Made by a program: the position numbers and the translations under genes
Assembly (NCBI RefSeq): GCF_013177735.1
Contig: NZ_WOEZ01000270.1
Location: 1-34,392, forward strand
DNA from: Paraburkholderia elongata
Lineage (GTDB): Bacteria; Pseudomonadota; Gammaproteobacteria; Burkholderiales; Burkholderiaceae
Length of the DNA stretch: 34,392 nt
Direction of reading: 5' to 3'
Shown here: positions 7,544-15,923 of the stretch, piece after piece
Layout: the number at the start of each line of letters is the position of its first letter
How positions within the stretch are numbered: the first letter of the stretch is position 1
The notes under the pieces: model-generated
Database searches by the model: none
Seen by the model: the letters and a program-made list of their open reading frames with translations, nothing else
Told to the model about the DNA's origin: nothing

Positions 7544-7774
7544 TTACAATTTTGACTGGTCGTCAGTGTATTCGACTGTTTGTGCGAGTCGCAGAGCGGG
7601 GACTTGGGCAACTTCAGCCTTCCCGAACCAAATGATGAAGATGCCAGGATTTGCTGGGCTGCGTTGCACTTTGACTTTTTTGCCCGCCCTGTGCTTTCGG
7701 CCAACGTTGAACCCGATGTACTTGCTCTCAACCTCGATGAGGAGCTTTGCAGGACGCAGCGGCTCATAGCTCAT
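7544..7774 (-). CDS. Small hypothetical protein
   Basis: A 76-residue protein (MSYEPLRPAKLLIEVESKYIGF...) that I do not recognise. The start is supported by a good ribosome site, GGGAGAG, ending five bases before the ATG. The composition is basic in the middle (GRKHRAGKKVKVQR) and protein-like to the end, with no membrane segment. It is transcribed toward the porin and away from the recombinase remnant. It may belong to the accessory element represented by that remnant. Confidence 0.45.
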   Translation of the reverse strand: MSYEPLRPAKLLIEVESKYIGFNVGRKHRAGKKVKVQRSPANPGIFIIWFGKAEVAQVPALRLAQTVEYTDDQSKL

Positions 7775-7920
7775 AACTTTCTCTCCCGGAACTTGTATGT
7801 TCGCTGGGCAGACGGCCGAGTACGCGACTTTGAAATTGGAGCCGTATAGTAAGGTCGCCGCCAACCATAACAACCGATCTTCTCGAAGGCGAGCGCCGCG
7901 AATACGTTATAATTTTCATA

Positions 7921-8330
7921 TCAAAAAGTCAACGAACTCTGGATTGCTGACAATTCAAAGACGCTTGGGTATTGAACGAGAGCCGCCTCGCGCGTGCTTC
8001 CTGATACAAGTTCGATGGCCGCACGTTGCATCTCGTCGTTCACATCAATGTAAGCCTGCGTGGTTGAAATGTTGGAATGTCCAGCAAGTGACATGAGCAC
8101 GCGAACGCCGACGCCCTTGCTCGCGAGATTCGTGATCAACGAGCGCCGCCCCGAATGGCTGCTCGCACCGTCGATTCCCACCTGCGGCAGTGTCAGGTTG
8201 GTGGACAGGCGGCGGGAGAAATGAAGAAGAGAAATTCCCTTTATCACGGAAACCGCTTCCCTGCCGTCGTCATCAGCTGCGCCGTTCGCTGATACTTCCG
8301 GTTCAGCCTGAGCCTGCGCGACATCGAGGA
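7921..8330 (-). pseudogene. Tyrosine recombinase, C-terminal remnant
   Basis: The minus strand encodes the catalytic end of an integrase: GIDGASSHSGRRSLITNLASKGVGVRVLMSLAGHSNISTTQAYIDV. It contains the HxxR box (HSGRR), the third-box His (AGHSN) and the nucleophilic Tyr (TTQAYID). Everything upstream, including the first catalytic Arg and the arm- and core-binding domains, is missing; similarity ends near 8330 where IS6-type sequence begins in the opposite direction. It cannot be active. It marks a former integrated element and the break point of a rearrangement. Confidence 0.8.
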
Positions 8331-8577
8331 TGTTGTTGCTCGAGCGTGGCGTCGTGGTCACGTACGAAACGATCCGTCGCTGGTGCGACAAGTTCAGCGC
8401 TGGATTCGCTCAGTGCGCCAGGGCGGTGCGGCGGCAGCCGGGGCGCACCTGGCATTTAGATGAGATGTTCGTGGCGCTGCGCGGTGAGCCGTATCCGTTG
8501 TGGCGAGCGGTCGACGAGCACAGCGCCGAACTTGATGTGCTGGTGCAAAAGCGTCGCGACAGGGCTGCGGCAAAGCG
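8330..8577 (+). pseudogene. IS6-family transposase, internal fragment
   Basis: The plus strand reads LLLERGVVVTYETIRRWCDKF, then WHLDEMFVALRGEPYPLWRAVDEHSAELDVLVQKRRDRAAAKR. This is the helix-turn-helix end and the first part of the DDE domain of an IS6-family transposase, with the first catalytic Asp in HLDE. The rest of the domain is absent: at about 8578 the sequence passes directly into the 5' part of a gene on the other strand. No terminal inverted repeats were recognised. It is a fossil left by recombination. Confidence 0.75.
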
Positions 8578-8579
8578 CG

Positions 8580-8725
8580 CCGCCCGTGAACGCCGAGTTG
8601 CCGCCACGCCGCTCGATCGGAGCGCGCTCCAGCAATATCACCCGCGCGCCGGCTTGCCGGGCCGAAAGCGCCGCGCATAGCGCGGCATTGCCACCGCCCA
8701 CCACAATTACGTCACAGTCGGTCAT
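8580..8725 (-). pseudogene. FAD-dependent dehydrogenase, N-terminal fragment
   Basis: From the ATG at 8725 the minus strand reads MTDCDVIVVGGGNAALCAALSARQAGARVILLERAP, a dinucleotide-binding Rossmann fold with GGGNAA, followed by RRGGNSAFTGGA. This is the N-terminus of a flavoprotein of the fumarate reductase/succinate dehydrogenase type (FAD-dependent oxidoreductases such as TcuA). After about 48 residues the frame enters the antisense of the IS6 fragment and ends. Roughly nine-tenths of the gene is gone, so the product is not functional. Confidence 0.72.
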
Positions 8726-8814
8726 CGGGCCACCATTCAAGTCGCGTTATGAATGATGATCCCGCACGCGCCTCTTCCGGTAGAGCCCGTTTAAACGAAA
8801 AGCGTTTTTGAAAT

Positions 8815-8833
8815 TCCTGTCGATTCGACAGGA
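8815..8833. repeat. Perfect 19-bp palindrome downstream of porin
   Basis: TCCTGTCGA (8815-8823), one central base, and TCGACAGGA (8825-8833) form a perfect palindrome 37 bases beyond the stop of the leftward porin gene. It could be a weak terminator stem for that gene, though no T-run follows on the minus strand, or a binding site. Confidence 0.45.
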
Positions 8834-8869
8834 CGACGCGTGATCAATGAGCGAACACGCGTCTCGTCA

Positions 8870-10048
8870 TCAGAAGGCGACGGCGAGCCCGAACATCGCA
8901 ACGAATTGACTCGATGTTGTCGACGGCGTCGCATTCTGCGAGTCGCCCACCACCGGTGCGGCATCGATGATATCGCCCGCGCCCGCTGCGCCTAGCGTGC
9001 GTCCGCCTGCATGCTGCCAGGCTTGTAGCGCATAGAGCGTCGTCCGTTTCGATAAGTGGTAGTCCTCTTTCAGCGAGATCTGGTGGTATCGCGCCGAATC
9101 GTCGATTCCGTTACCTTCCGACGCATGGGTGTAACTATAGGCGCCCGCCACATCGAATGCGGTATTGAAACTGTAGCGCGCGAACGCACCGTAGGTATTG
9201 AAAATCGCGGTGTCGGTGAATAGAGAATGGCTGCCCGGCAGGTACTGGACATTCGAGTAATTCACGCCGAAGACAATTTTGCCGAGCGTGTAGTCGGCTG
9301 CGGCGGCAATATGCTGAACCGCCCGCGCCGACACATAACCCTGGTTGACTGCCGAACTCCCATACGCGGCACTTGCGTCCGGGTCCAGTTTTGCGGCCCC
9401 GCCAATGTTGTTCATGCGCAGATAGCCCGCAGCGACCGAAACAGGACCGCCGTCGTAGCGCAGCGCGGCGCTGATGGTAGAACCGCTTTGCATGGAGCCG
9501 GGCACGCCGCCGAACCCGTACTGGCCGCTGACCTTGAAGCCGTATAGCGACGGCGACGTGTAGACCACCGAGCTATTCGCCCGGATCGTCGTATCGAGTC
9601 CGTCGATATCGCCGGGATGCGCTCCCGTCGCGCCGGTGAGAAAGCCGACCGGTCCGAGCGCGCCCACCAGTTGATAGTACGGTGTGTACTGCCGCCCGAG
9701 CGTGACGGTACCGAGCCGCGTATCCTGCAACCCGACGAACGACTGGCGGTTGAATGCGAGCCCGGGCGATGACTGCTTGCCTGTGCTCGGGTCGAATCCC
9801 TCCTGCAAATCAAAGATCACGCTGAGCGTCGAGCTTAACTGCTCGGAACCCCGCAGACCGACGCGAGACGAGTAGAGATTGCCCTGTCGAAAATAGGTGT
9901 TCGAATGCCCATTCTGGTTATTGACGAAGGCGATCGCCTCATCGACGACCCCGTATAGCGTCACACTGCTTTGAGCCAATGCCGGCGCAGGCGCGATAGC
10001 CGCGCACAACGCGCCGATCGCGGTGCCGGCTGCGAATTTCTTTTTCAT
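8870..10048 (-). CDS. Gram-negative porin (burkholderial OmpC type)
   Basis: A 392-residue outer-membrane porin. It has a signal peptide (MKKKFAAGTAIGALCAAIAPAPALAQ) followed by SSVTLYGVVDEAIAF, the typical first strand. Internal family phrases are SRVGLRGSEQLSSTLSVIFDLQEGF and LGTVTLGRQYTPYY (L3-loop side), with the barrel end MFGLAVAF and a C-terminal Phe. Porins of this type form trimers that admit small polar solutes. It lies downstream of the sugar dehydrogenase genes in the same direction, with 111 bases between, so it may supply sugar to that periplasmic enzyme, although its own promoter is possible. Confidence 0.93.
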   Translation of the reverse strand: MKKKFAAGTAIGALCAAIAPAPALAQSSVTLYGVVDEAIAFVNNQNGHSNTYFRQGNLYSSRVGLRGSEQLSSTLSVIFDLQEGFDPSTGKQSSPGLAFNRQSFVGLQDTRLGTVTLGRQYTPYYQLVGALGPVGFLTGATGAHPGDIDGLDTTIRANSSVVYTSPSLYGFKVSGQYGFGGVPGSMQSGSTISAALRYDGGPVSVAAGYLRMNNIGGAAKLDPDASAAYGSSAVNQGYVSARAVQHIAAAADYTLGKIVFGVNYSNVQYLPGSHSLFTDTAIFNTYGAFARYSFNTAFDVAGAYSYTHASEGNGIDDSARYHQISLKEDYHLSKRTTLYALQAWQHAGGRTLGAAGAGDIIDAAPVVGDSQNATPSTTSSQFVAMFGLAVAF

Positions 10049-10159
10049 CAGTACTTTGGGAACGACGACCCCGGCGGGGCCGTTTTTAGATTCGCGTGGA
10101 ACGCGTGCCGCTACCGCGGCCGCAATGGGTCCCTGCTACCAGGGGGTGTCGCGCTTCGT

Positions 10160-11575
10160 TCAGGCGGCTAGCTTTTTCGTTCGCCGCGATCGAATGAACA
10201 CGATCAGTGCAACGATCAGGATCGCTCCCCCCATCAATCTGCCGCGCACGAGCCATGTCAAGGGCGAACTCTCGCCGCCCGCGCGCAACGCGTGAACCTG
10301 ATCGACCGTCACGACTGCGTCCGGATTGCCCCAACTTTGCAGCAGATAGTTGCCGAGCGTGGTCATCTGCTGATCGGACAGCAGATCCGAAAAGCCGGGC
10401 ATCAGAATGTCGGATGTGCCGTCCTGATGCTGCACGCCATGAAGCATGACCATCACCAGGTTGCTCGTATTCGAGCGTCCGAGCGCGCTGTTATGGAATA
10501 GCGACGGCAAGCCGGGGTTGACACCCTCCCCTTTGGCCTGATGACACGACGCACAATACCCGTCGTATAACTGCGCGCCGCTCAGCCTGTTGGCATCAGC
10601 CGGCCAGGGCACACCGCGCACTGTATCCACAGCCGCCGTCGGGCCGCCCCATGCGGTGGCGGGCCGCGTGTCGGCTGCCGCGTGAACGGGCGGCACCGAT
10701 TTCAGATACACCGCCATGGAAGTCAAATCCGTGGCACTCAGATGACGCAGACTGTTATCCACGGCTTCGGCCATCGGGCCGGCCGCCTGAGCCTCGTCGG
10801 ACGCGTGGCCGCTACCCAGATAATCGGCAATCTCCTGCTCGCTCCAGGTCCCCACTCCGCTATTCGCATCGGACGTAATGTTAGGCGCGAACCATCCGCC
10901 AATCGGAGCGCCTGAAAGATCCAGAGACTTGTCTTCCGCCATCAGCGTATTGCGCGGAGAATGACAGGCGCTGCAGTGCCCAAGGCCCTTCACAAGATAC
11001 GCGCCACGATTCCATTCGGCACTTTTCGACGGATCGGCCTCGAACGGTTTCGAATCGAGGAACATCATGTTCCATGCGCCCATCGACATCCGGATATTGA
11101 ATGGGAACGGCAGCGTCGTATTGCGACTGTGTTCGTCGACCGGCGCGACACCGTGCATGAAGTACGCGTACAGCGCCTTCATATCGTCATCCGACACCTG
11201 CGCATACGATGTATACGGCATGGCCGGGTAAAGGTGCGCGCCGTCTGCACGAATACCTTGCCGGACCGCCGCCGAGAACTGTTCCTCCGTGTAGTTGCCG
11301 ATTCCAGCGGTTTTCGACGGCGTAATATTCGTCGAGATGATCTCGCCAAGCGGCGTGGCAAGCGGCAACCCGCCGGCGAAGGGCTTGCCTTTCGGCGCCG
11401 TATGGCAAGCCACGCAATCCCCTGCGGTGGCAAGGTACTGGCCACGTTTGAGCAACTGCTCGCTATCGGTCTCGCCCGCATGAGCCGTCCCGCACATGGC
11501 CGACACGGCGACGAGCGCCGTCAACGCGAACACTGCCACGCTTGCCCAGAATGAGATCCGGTTACTGTATTTCAT
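10160..11575 (-). CDS. Membrane-bound tri-haem cytochrome c subunit of sugar dehydrogenase
   Basis: A 471-residue protein with a signal peptide (residues 1-33) and three c-type haem sites, CVACH (54-58), CSACH (201-205) and CASCH (341-345). A hydrophobic anchor (GGAILIVALIVFI, about 451-463) is followed by a basic tail. This is the layout of the cytochrome subunit of gluconate, alcohol and FAD-glucose dehydrogenases. It takes electrons from the flavoprotein subunit and passes them to ubiquinone or the terminal oxidase at the periplasmic face. It is encoded 14 bases after the flavoprotein gene, and the three genes should be one transcript. Confidence 0.92.
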   Translation of the reverse strand: MKYSNRISFWASVAVFALTALVAVSAMCGTAHAGETDSEQLLKRGQYLATAGDCVACHTAPKGKPFAGGLPLATPLGEIISTNITPSKTAGIGNYTEEQFSAAVRQGIRADGAHLYPAMPYTSYAQVSDDDMKALYAYFMHGVAPVDEHSRNTTLPFPFNIRMSMGAWNMMFLDSKPFEADPSKSAEWNRGAYLVKGLGHCSACHSPRNTLMAEDKSLDLSGAPIGGWFAPNITSDANSGVGTWSEQEIADYLGSGHASDEAQAAGPMAEAVDNSLRHLSATDLTSMAVYLKSVPPVHAAADTRPATAWGGPTAAVDTVRGVPWPADANRLSGAQLYDGYCASCHQAKGEGVNPGLPSLFHNSALGRSNTSNLVMVMLHGVQHQDGTSDILMPGFSDLLSDQQMTTLGNYLLQSWGNPDAVVTVDQVHALRAGGESSPLTWLVRGRLMGGAILIVALIVFIRSRRTKKLAA

Positions 11576-11589
11576 CGTGAATCGTCGTC

Positions 11590-13191
11590 TCAGGCTGTGG
11601 GGTGAATATGTTCCGCAGTGCGCAGCGCGAGCGCGACGCCAGTCAGCGTGGAATTGACCGTGGCCGCCGTCGGCATGACGCCGGTACTCGCGATAAACAG
11701 GTTCTCGTGATCGTGCGCTCGGCCGAAAGCGTCCACCACGGAATCTCCCGGATCGTTGCCCATGCTCATCGTGCCGGTGATGTGCTGGTTGTTCGCATAT
11801 TGGCCGTCCGGCGTGTACCGCAAGTTCGTCCCGCCCATCAACTGCGCGATCCTGGTGAAATGCTCCTTGCCCATGGCCGCGCCGCGATGCAGATAGTCAT
11901 CGAGCGCGTAATGGACCATGGGCTTTGGCAGACCCAGTGCGTCTCTCTGCGCACTGAGCGTCACGCGGTTCTCCGGATTGGGCAGCACCTCGAGTACCGT
12001 CTTGACATTCATCTGGCGAGAGGCGCGATAGCGCAACTGCTTTTCCAGTTCCGGTCCGTACACGCCCGCGGCGATCAGGTCCTCTGTTGCGGAGCGCACC
12101 TGCGAAATGTTGGTGAAGTCCAGACGGAATGCCGCGGAATGCGAGCGGAAATCGCCGTCCCTGAGGGTGTTGATCGACGATGGACTTTGAGGCCCGCGCC
12201 CTAGCCAGACTTCTTCGTCGGCATCGAACGTGAGGGAACTGCTCGGGTGGTCCATCAGATTTCGCCCGACCATTCCCGAGCTATTGGCCAGTCCGTTGGG
12301 ATATTTATCGCTCGCGGACATCAGCAACAGCTTGGGACTCTCGATTCCGTTGGCCGCGAGCACAAAGATCTTTCCCGTGACGCGGTGCGAATTCTTCTCC
12401 GGATCGAAATAGTGGACCGCGACAATCTTGCCGCTCGCGTCGTGCTCGATGCGATACACGACAGCGTTCGCCAGCACCCGCGCGCCCGCCTTCTCCGCCA
12501 CGCTCACTGCAATGCCGCCGGTGTACTGCGCGTCGATCGGACAGATGGGCTGACAATTGTTATTGCCGCAGCAAGCGGGGCGTCCGTCGTAATTGCGGCT
12601 ATTGCGCGCCGTCGTATTCGTCACGACGCTATAGCCCCCGGGTGCGAGGCGCTCGCGCACACGGCGCATCGCCCAAGGCTCGACCACCGGTTCCATCGGA
12701 AACGGTTTGGTGCGCGGAGAACCCGTGTTCGGCGCGCCCGATACACCCATCTTCACCTCGGCCTCGTAGTAGAACGGTTCGAGGTCGTCGTAAGAGATGG
12801 GCCAGTCTTTGCCAACGCCATAGCGCGTTCTCAGGCGCATATCGTTCGGAAGCACGCGCCACGCGTGTGCCGCCCAGTGCCACGTCGTTCCGCCGACGAC
12901 CCGCAAATACTCCGCCGGATACGGATACGGACCGGCCTGAATCAGATAGCCGTTGTCTTTCGGGTGATAGATCGGCTGGGGCGCCCACGTCGTACCTGGC
13001 GCATACGGCGCGACCCAGTCACCCTTGCGGGGCGAGTTGCGATAATTGGCCGTAATCTGCTCGCGATCGATGCGCGGTCCCGCCTCGAGAATCAGCGCCG
13101 ACATGCCTTGCTTCACGAGGCGCTCCGCGACGAGAGCGCCACAAATCCCGGAACCGATGACTACGACATCGGCTGAGTCATTCTGTGACAT
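11590..13191 (-). CDS. FAD-dependent sugar dehydrogenase, catalytic GMC subunit
   Basis: A 533-residue GMC oxidoreductase. The FAD fold is VVVIGSGICGALVAERL (residues 9-25). The C-terminal catalytic region has HITGTMSMG with the active-site His, and TVNSTLT with the conserved Asn. A cysteine group at Cys207, Cys208, Cys213 and Cys217 (ACCGNNNCQPIC) has the same 1-5-4 spacing as the [3Fe-4S] ligands of the Burkholderia cepacia FAD glucose dehydrogenase alpha subunit, so an iron-sulfur cluster is likely. The enzyme oxidises an aldose or polyol in the periplasm; the substrate cannot be fixed from sequence. It has no signal peptide and is probably exported with the Tat-type small subunit encoded just upstream. 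Confidence 0.9.
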   Translation of the reverse strand: MSQNDSADVVVIGSGICGALVAERLVKQGMSALILEAGPRIDREQITANYRNSPRKGDWVAPYAPGTTWAPQPIYHPKDNGYLIQAGPYPYPAEYLRVVGGTTWHWAAHAWRVLPNDMRLRTRYGVGKDWPISYDDLEPFYYEAEVKMGVSGAPNTGSPRTKPFPMEPVVEPWAMRRVRERLAPGGYSVVTNTTARNSRNYDGRPACCGNNNCQPICPIDAQYTGGIAVSVAEKAGARVLANAVVYRIEHDASGKIVAVHYFDPEKNSHRVTGKIFVLAANGIESPKLLLMSASDKYPNGLANSSGMVGRNLMDHPSSSLTFDADEEVWLGRGPQSPSSINTLRDGDFRSHSAAFRLDFTNISQVRSATEDLIAAGVYGPELEKQLRYRASRQMNVKTVLEVLPNPENRVTLSAQRDALGLPKPMVHYALDDYLHRGAAMGKEHFTRIAQLMGGTNLRYTPDGQYANNQHITGTMSMGNDPGDSVVDAFGRAHDHENLFIASTGVMPTAATVNSTLTGVALALRTAEHIHPTA

Positions 13192-13202
13192 CTATTTTTT
13201 CC

Positions 13203-13751
13203 TCACACTGGTTTGGCGGCCCAGCTGCCGTACGCGCCATAGGAGTAGCTTGGCGGCTTCAGTTTGTCAGCGGCAATCAGGTTCAACAGATTGGTCTCGA
13301 ACGTCACGCACTTCGCGCGCTCGCCGACACCCACAATGCCGGTGTACCAGGCTGTCACGATCTCGCGGGGCACCGGCGCCAATGTCGATCTCTGTGTATC
13401 GAGCAGCTTCTGAAGCTGCATTGGGTCGATCTGTCGATCCTTGATGATGGCCAGCAACTGGCGGTGCTGAATTTCAAAGGCAAAGTCGTCGTGAGCGAGT
13501 GCCCGATACAGAAGACCGGCCTGTGCGATGTTGAGCGAACTGCGTCCTGTCAGTATCCGTGAGACTTCGACAAAACTCGCAGGCGCCGTGACGGAGCCGG
13601 CTGCGTATTGCGGGCGGGACTGTGCGTGAGTCTGCGCCGTCGCAAACGGCATGACTAACGATGCGCAGGTCGCCACGAGCCCCGACAACAGCAAGCGCCG
13701 GTGCGGGTCGACCACGACGTCTTCCGGATATGACGTGTCGGTGTTATCCAT
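13203..13751 (-). CDS. Sugar dehydrogenase small (gamma) subunit, Tat-type leader
   Basis: A 182-residue protein of the small-subunit family that accompanies FAD sorbitol, fructose and glucose dehydrogenases. The N-terminal RRLLLSGLVATCASLVMPFATAQ resembles a twin-arginine leader. The mature part has FVEVSRILTGRSSLNIAQAGLLYRAL and ends WYTGIVG...YSYGAYGSWAAKPV, as in that family. It probably acts as the export chaperone that carries the folded flavoprotein through the Tat system. The order gamma, alpha, cytochrome matches the Burkholderia cepacia FAD glucose dehydrogenase locus. It is the first gene of the operon, facing a MarR gene across 313 bases. Confidence 0.88.
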   Translation of the reverse strand: MDNTDTSYPEDVVVDPHRRLLLSGLVATCASLVMPFATAQTHAQSRPQYAAGSVTAPASFVEVSRILTGRSSLNIAQAGLLYRALAHDDFAFEIQHRQLLAIIKDRQIDPMQLQKLLDTQRSTLAPVPREIVTAWYTGIVGVGERAKCVTFETNLLNLIAADKLKPPSYSYGAYGSWAAKPV

Positions 13752-13917
13752 GTTCTTCGAAATGATTTTTAGGGAAGGCTACTTTCTATTTATGAGCGAC
13801 GCATTGTGGCAAAACGCGTCGATCGCCGCGCCTGGGTCGCCGTAAATCACTGTATCGGGTTTTGAAATAATGCCGTGGCGGCTCACCTGACGCAGGATTC
13901 TCACTACAAGAAAAAGA

Positions 13918-13950
13918 TAGTTGCAATTTTCAACTAGGTCACGCTGACCT
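13918..13950. promoter_or_regulatory. Two adjacent palindromes between dehydrogenase operon and marR
   Basis: TAGTTG-caatttt-CAACTA (13918-13936) is directly followed by AGGTCA-cgc-TGACCT (13936-13950), both perfect. They share one base and lie between the divergent small-subunit gene and the MarR gene, next to a TATATATT stretch. The first has the size and form of a MarR operator. The second may be a site for another regulator or a second half of the control region. Confidence 0.5.
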
Positions 13951-14064
13951 GCTGGTATATATTGGCGGACGCAATACTTCGGCTCAACCGTTTTCGTCCC
14001 GCGTGTGCGATGAAGTCATCGGGAGCGCCCGCGACGCAGCACGATCAAACAACTGTGAAGATCC

Positions 14065-14532
14065 ATGTTTGACCAATTCCTCACTTTCAAGCTGGACCTG
14101 ATCAAATCGGAGATGATCAGTCAGGCCAATGTCGCGTATAAGTCCGCATACAACCTCGACGTGCGCCTGCTTCGCGTGTTGCGTTTGATCTGCGACGAGC
14201 CCGGCATCACGGCCACCTCCGTGAGCGACCAGACCCTGATTGAAAAAACGCTGCTCTCGAAACTTCTGGCGGCTCTGATCGAACGCAAGCTCATACGCAG
14301 AACCATCCATCCGGAAGACGCACGTCACTTCGAGCTCTGGCCTACCGCTGCCGGTACGCGTGTGTACAAAGACAGCAACGAGCTGGGCATGAAACTGGAA
14401 CACGACATGCTGTCGGCGCTCTCTTTGCGAGAGCGAGAGCAACTCGACCGCATTACCGACAAGCTCGTCGAAGCGTTTCGGCGCTCCGCCACAATCCAGG
14501 ATTGTTGCTCCCGAACAGCGGGCGTAGACTGA
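14065..14532 (+). CDS. MarR-family transcriptional regulator
   Basis: A 155-residue protein with the usual MarR layout: an N-terminal helix for dimerisation (1-30), a winged helix-turn-helix (LRLICDEPGITATSVSDQTLIEKTLLSKLLAALIERKLIRRT), a wing containing HPEDARHFELWPTAAG, then C-terminal helices. It ends with a Cys-Cys pair in IQDCCSRT, which might sense redox state, but that is a guess. It faces the sugar dehydrogenase operon across palindromic sites and precedes the M20 gene on the same strand by 122 bases, so either side could be its target. The start has GAAG seven bases upstream. Confidence 0.82.
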   Translation: MFDQFLTFKLDLIKSEMISQANVAYKSAYNLDVRLLRVLRLICDEPGITATSVSDQTLIEKTLLSKLLAALIERKLIRRTIHPEDARHFELWPTAAGTRVYKDSNELGMKLEHDMLSALSLREREQLDRITDKLVEAFRRSATIQDCCSRTAGVD

Positions 14533-14544
14533 ATGACTGAAGCG

Positions 14545-14560
14545 GCTGCCGGCCGGCAGC
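14545..14560. repeat. 16-bp perfect palindrome between marR and the M20 gene
   Basis: GCTGCCGGCCGGCAGC is a perfect GC-rich palindrome 13 bases after the MarR stop. No T-run follows. It may attenuate or separate transcription of the two genes, or serve as an operator. Confidence 0.4.
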
Positions 14561-14654
14561 AGATGTTTGACAGATTACGACTTTGACGCGACGCGATGCG
14601 TCACCCCACAGAAAGCCTGTGGAAATGTAGGCTTTTATTCATTGAAGGTGTCGT

Positions 14655-15923
14655 ATGAATTCGTCCCTGACTGAGTTGACCGCTCGCGTCGACGCACTGC
14701 TTCCGGAACTGGAAGCAATTTATAAGGATCTTCATCAAAACCCCGAATTGTCGATGCAGGAGTTCCGTACCGCGGGCATCGCCGCCGACTATCTGGAAGC
14801 GCGGGGTTTCGAAGTCACGCGCCCGGTAGGCGTGACAGGCGTGGTGGGCTTGCTGCGAAACGGCGAAGGTCCGACGGTCATGCTACGCGCGGATATGGAC
14901 GCCCTTCCCGTCACGGAAGCAACCGGGCTGCCTTACGCGAGCACCGTGACCGCCAAAGACGACGATGGTGTTCAGGTCGGCGTGGCGCACTCCTGCGGGC
15001 ACGATTTCCACGTCACGTGGCTAATGGGTGCGGCGCGCCTGCTCGCCGAGAACCGGCAATCGTGGAAAGGAACGTTGCTGGCAGTGTTTCAGCCGGGTGA
15101 AGAAGTGGGTCGTGGCGCGCAAAGCATGATGGACGACGGCATGGCAGACCGGTTTCCAAAACCCGACATCATTCTTGGGCAGCATGTGATGGTCGGGGAG
15201 GCCGGCACGGTCGGATACCGCAGCGGCACGATCCTCTCGGCAGGCGACAGCCTGAAGGTCAAACTGTTCGGCCGGGGATCGCACGGGTCGCAGCCGCAAA
15301 CGTCAATTGACCCGGTCATCATGGCCGCGTCTACAACCATGCGCCTTCAGACGATCGTCTCGCGCGAAATAGCGCCGAGCGACAGCGCCGTACTCACCAT
15401 CGGCGCGCTGCAGGCCGGCACGAAAGAAAACATCATCCCCGACGACGCGACACTCAAACTGAACGTGCGCACATATGACGAGGACGTGAGAGAGTACATG
15501 TTGTCCGCAATCCGGCGTATCTGCTGCGCCGAATGCGTCGCTTCCAATGCGCCACGGGAACCCGAATTCACCACGCTCAGCAGTTATCCGCTGACGGAGA
15601 ACGACAAAGAAGCGACCGCACGTGTTGCGCGGGCGTTCGAAGCACAGTTCGGCGAGCGCTCCTTCGAAACCCGCCCGGCCGCCGCCAGCGAAGACTTCAG
15701 TGTATTTGGCCGCCGCTGGAATGTCCCCTACGTTTTCTGGATTGTGGGCGGCACCGATCCGCAAGTCTATGCGCAAGCCAAAGCGGAAAAGAAACTCAAT
15801 CTGCTGCCCAGCAACCATTCGCCGAAATACGCTCCTACGCTGGATCCCACGTTGAAAACGGGTCTGGTGGCCATGTTGTGCGCCGCGGCTGCGTGGCTTT
15901 GTGAAAGTACGGAATCCAAGTGA
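14655..15923 (+). CDS. M20 amidohydrolase (hippurate hydrolase/aminoacylase-like)
   Basis: A 422-residue M20D metal-dependent amidohydrolase. RADMDALPVTEATGLPY (78-94) and AHSCGHDFH (111-119, with Cys114 and His116) form the first metal site; QPGEE (146-150) supplies the catalytic Glu and a metal ligand. The dimerisation lid (GRGSHGSQPQTSIDP) and the final NHSPKYAP His motif are intact. Relatives cut N-acyl amino acids, hippurate or auxin conjugates in the cytoplasm; the natural substrate cannot be read here. The start is supported by GAAGGTG upstream. Its last codons overlap the GTG start of the next gene, so the two are translationally coupled. Confidence 0.88.
   Translation: MNSSLTELTARVDALLPELEAIYKDLHQNPELSMQEFRTAGIAADYLEARGFEVTRPVGVTGVVGLLRNGEGPTVMLRADMDALPVTEATGLPYASTVTAKDDDGVQVGVAHSCGHDFHVTWLMGAARLLAENRQSWKGTLLAVFQPGEEVGRGAQSMMDDGMADRFPKPDIILGQHVMVGEAGTVGYRSGTILSAGDSLKVKLFGRGSHGSQPQTSIDPVIMAASTTMRLQTIVSREIAPSDSAVLTIGALQAGTKENIIPDDATLKLNVRTYDEDVREYMLSAIRRICCAECVASNAPREPEFTTLSSYPLTENDKEATARVARAFEAQFGERSFETRPAAASEDFSVFGRRWNVPYVFWIVGGTDPQVYAQAKAEKKLNLLPSNHSPKYAPTLDPTLKTGLVAMLCAAAAWLCESTESK

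Noticed and set aside
12247..13176. A 309-residue plus-strand frame
   Set aside because: It is antisense to the GMC dehydrogenase and has no recognisable domain.
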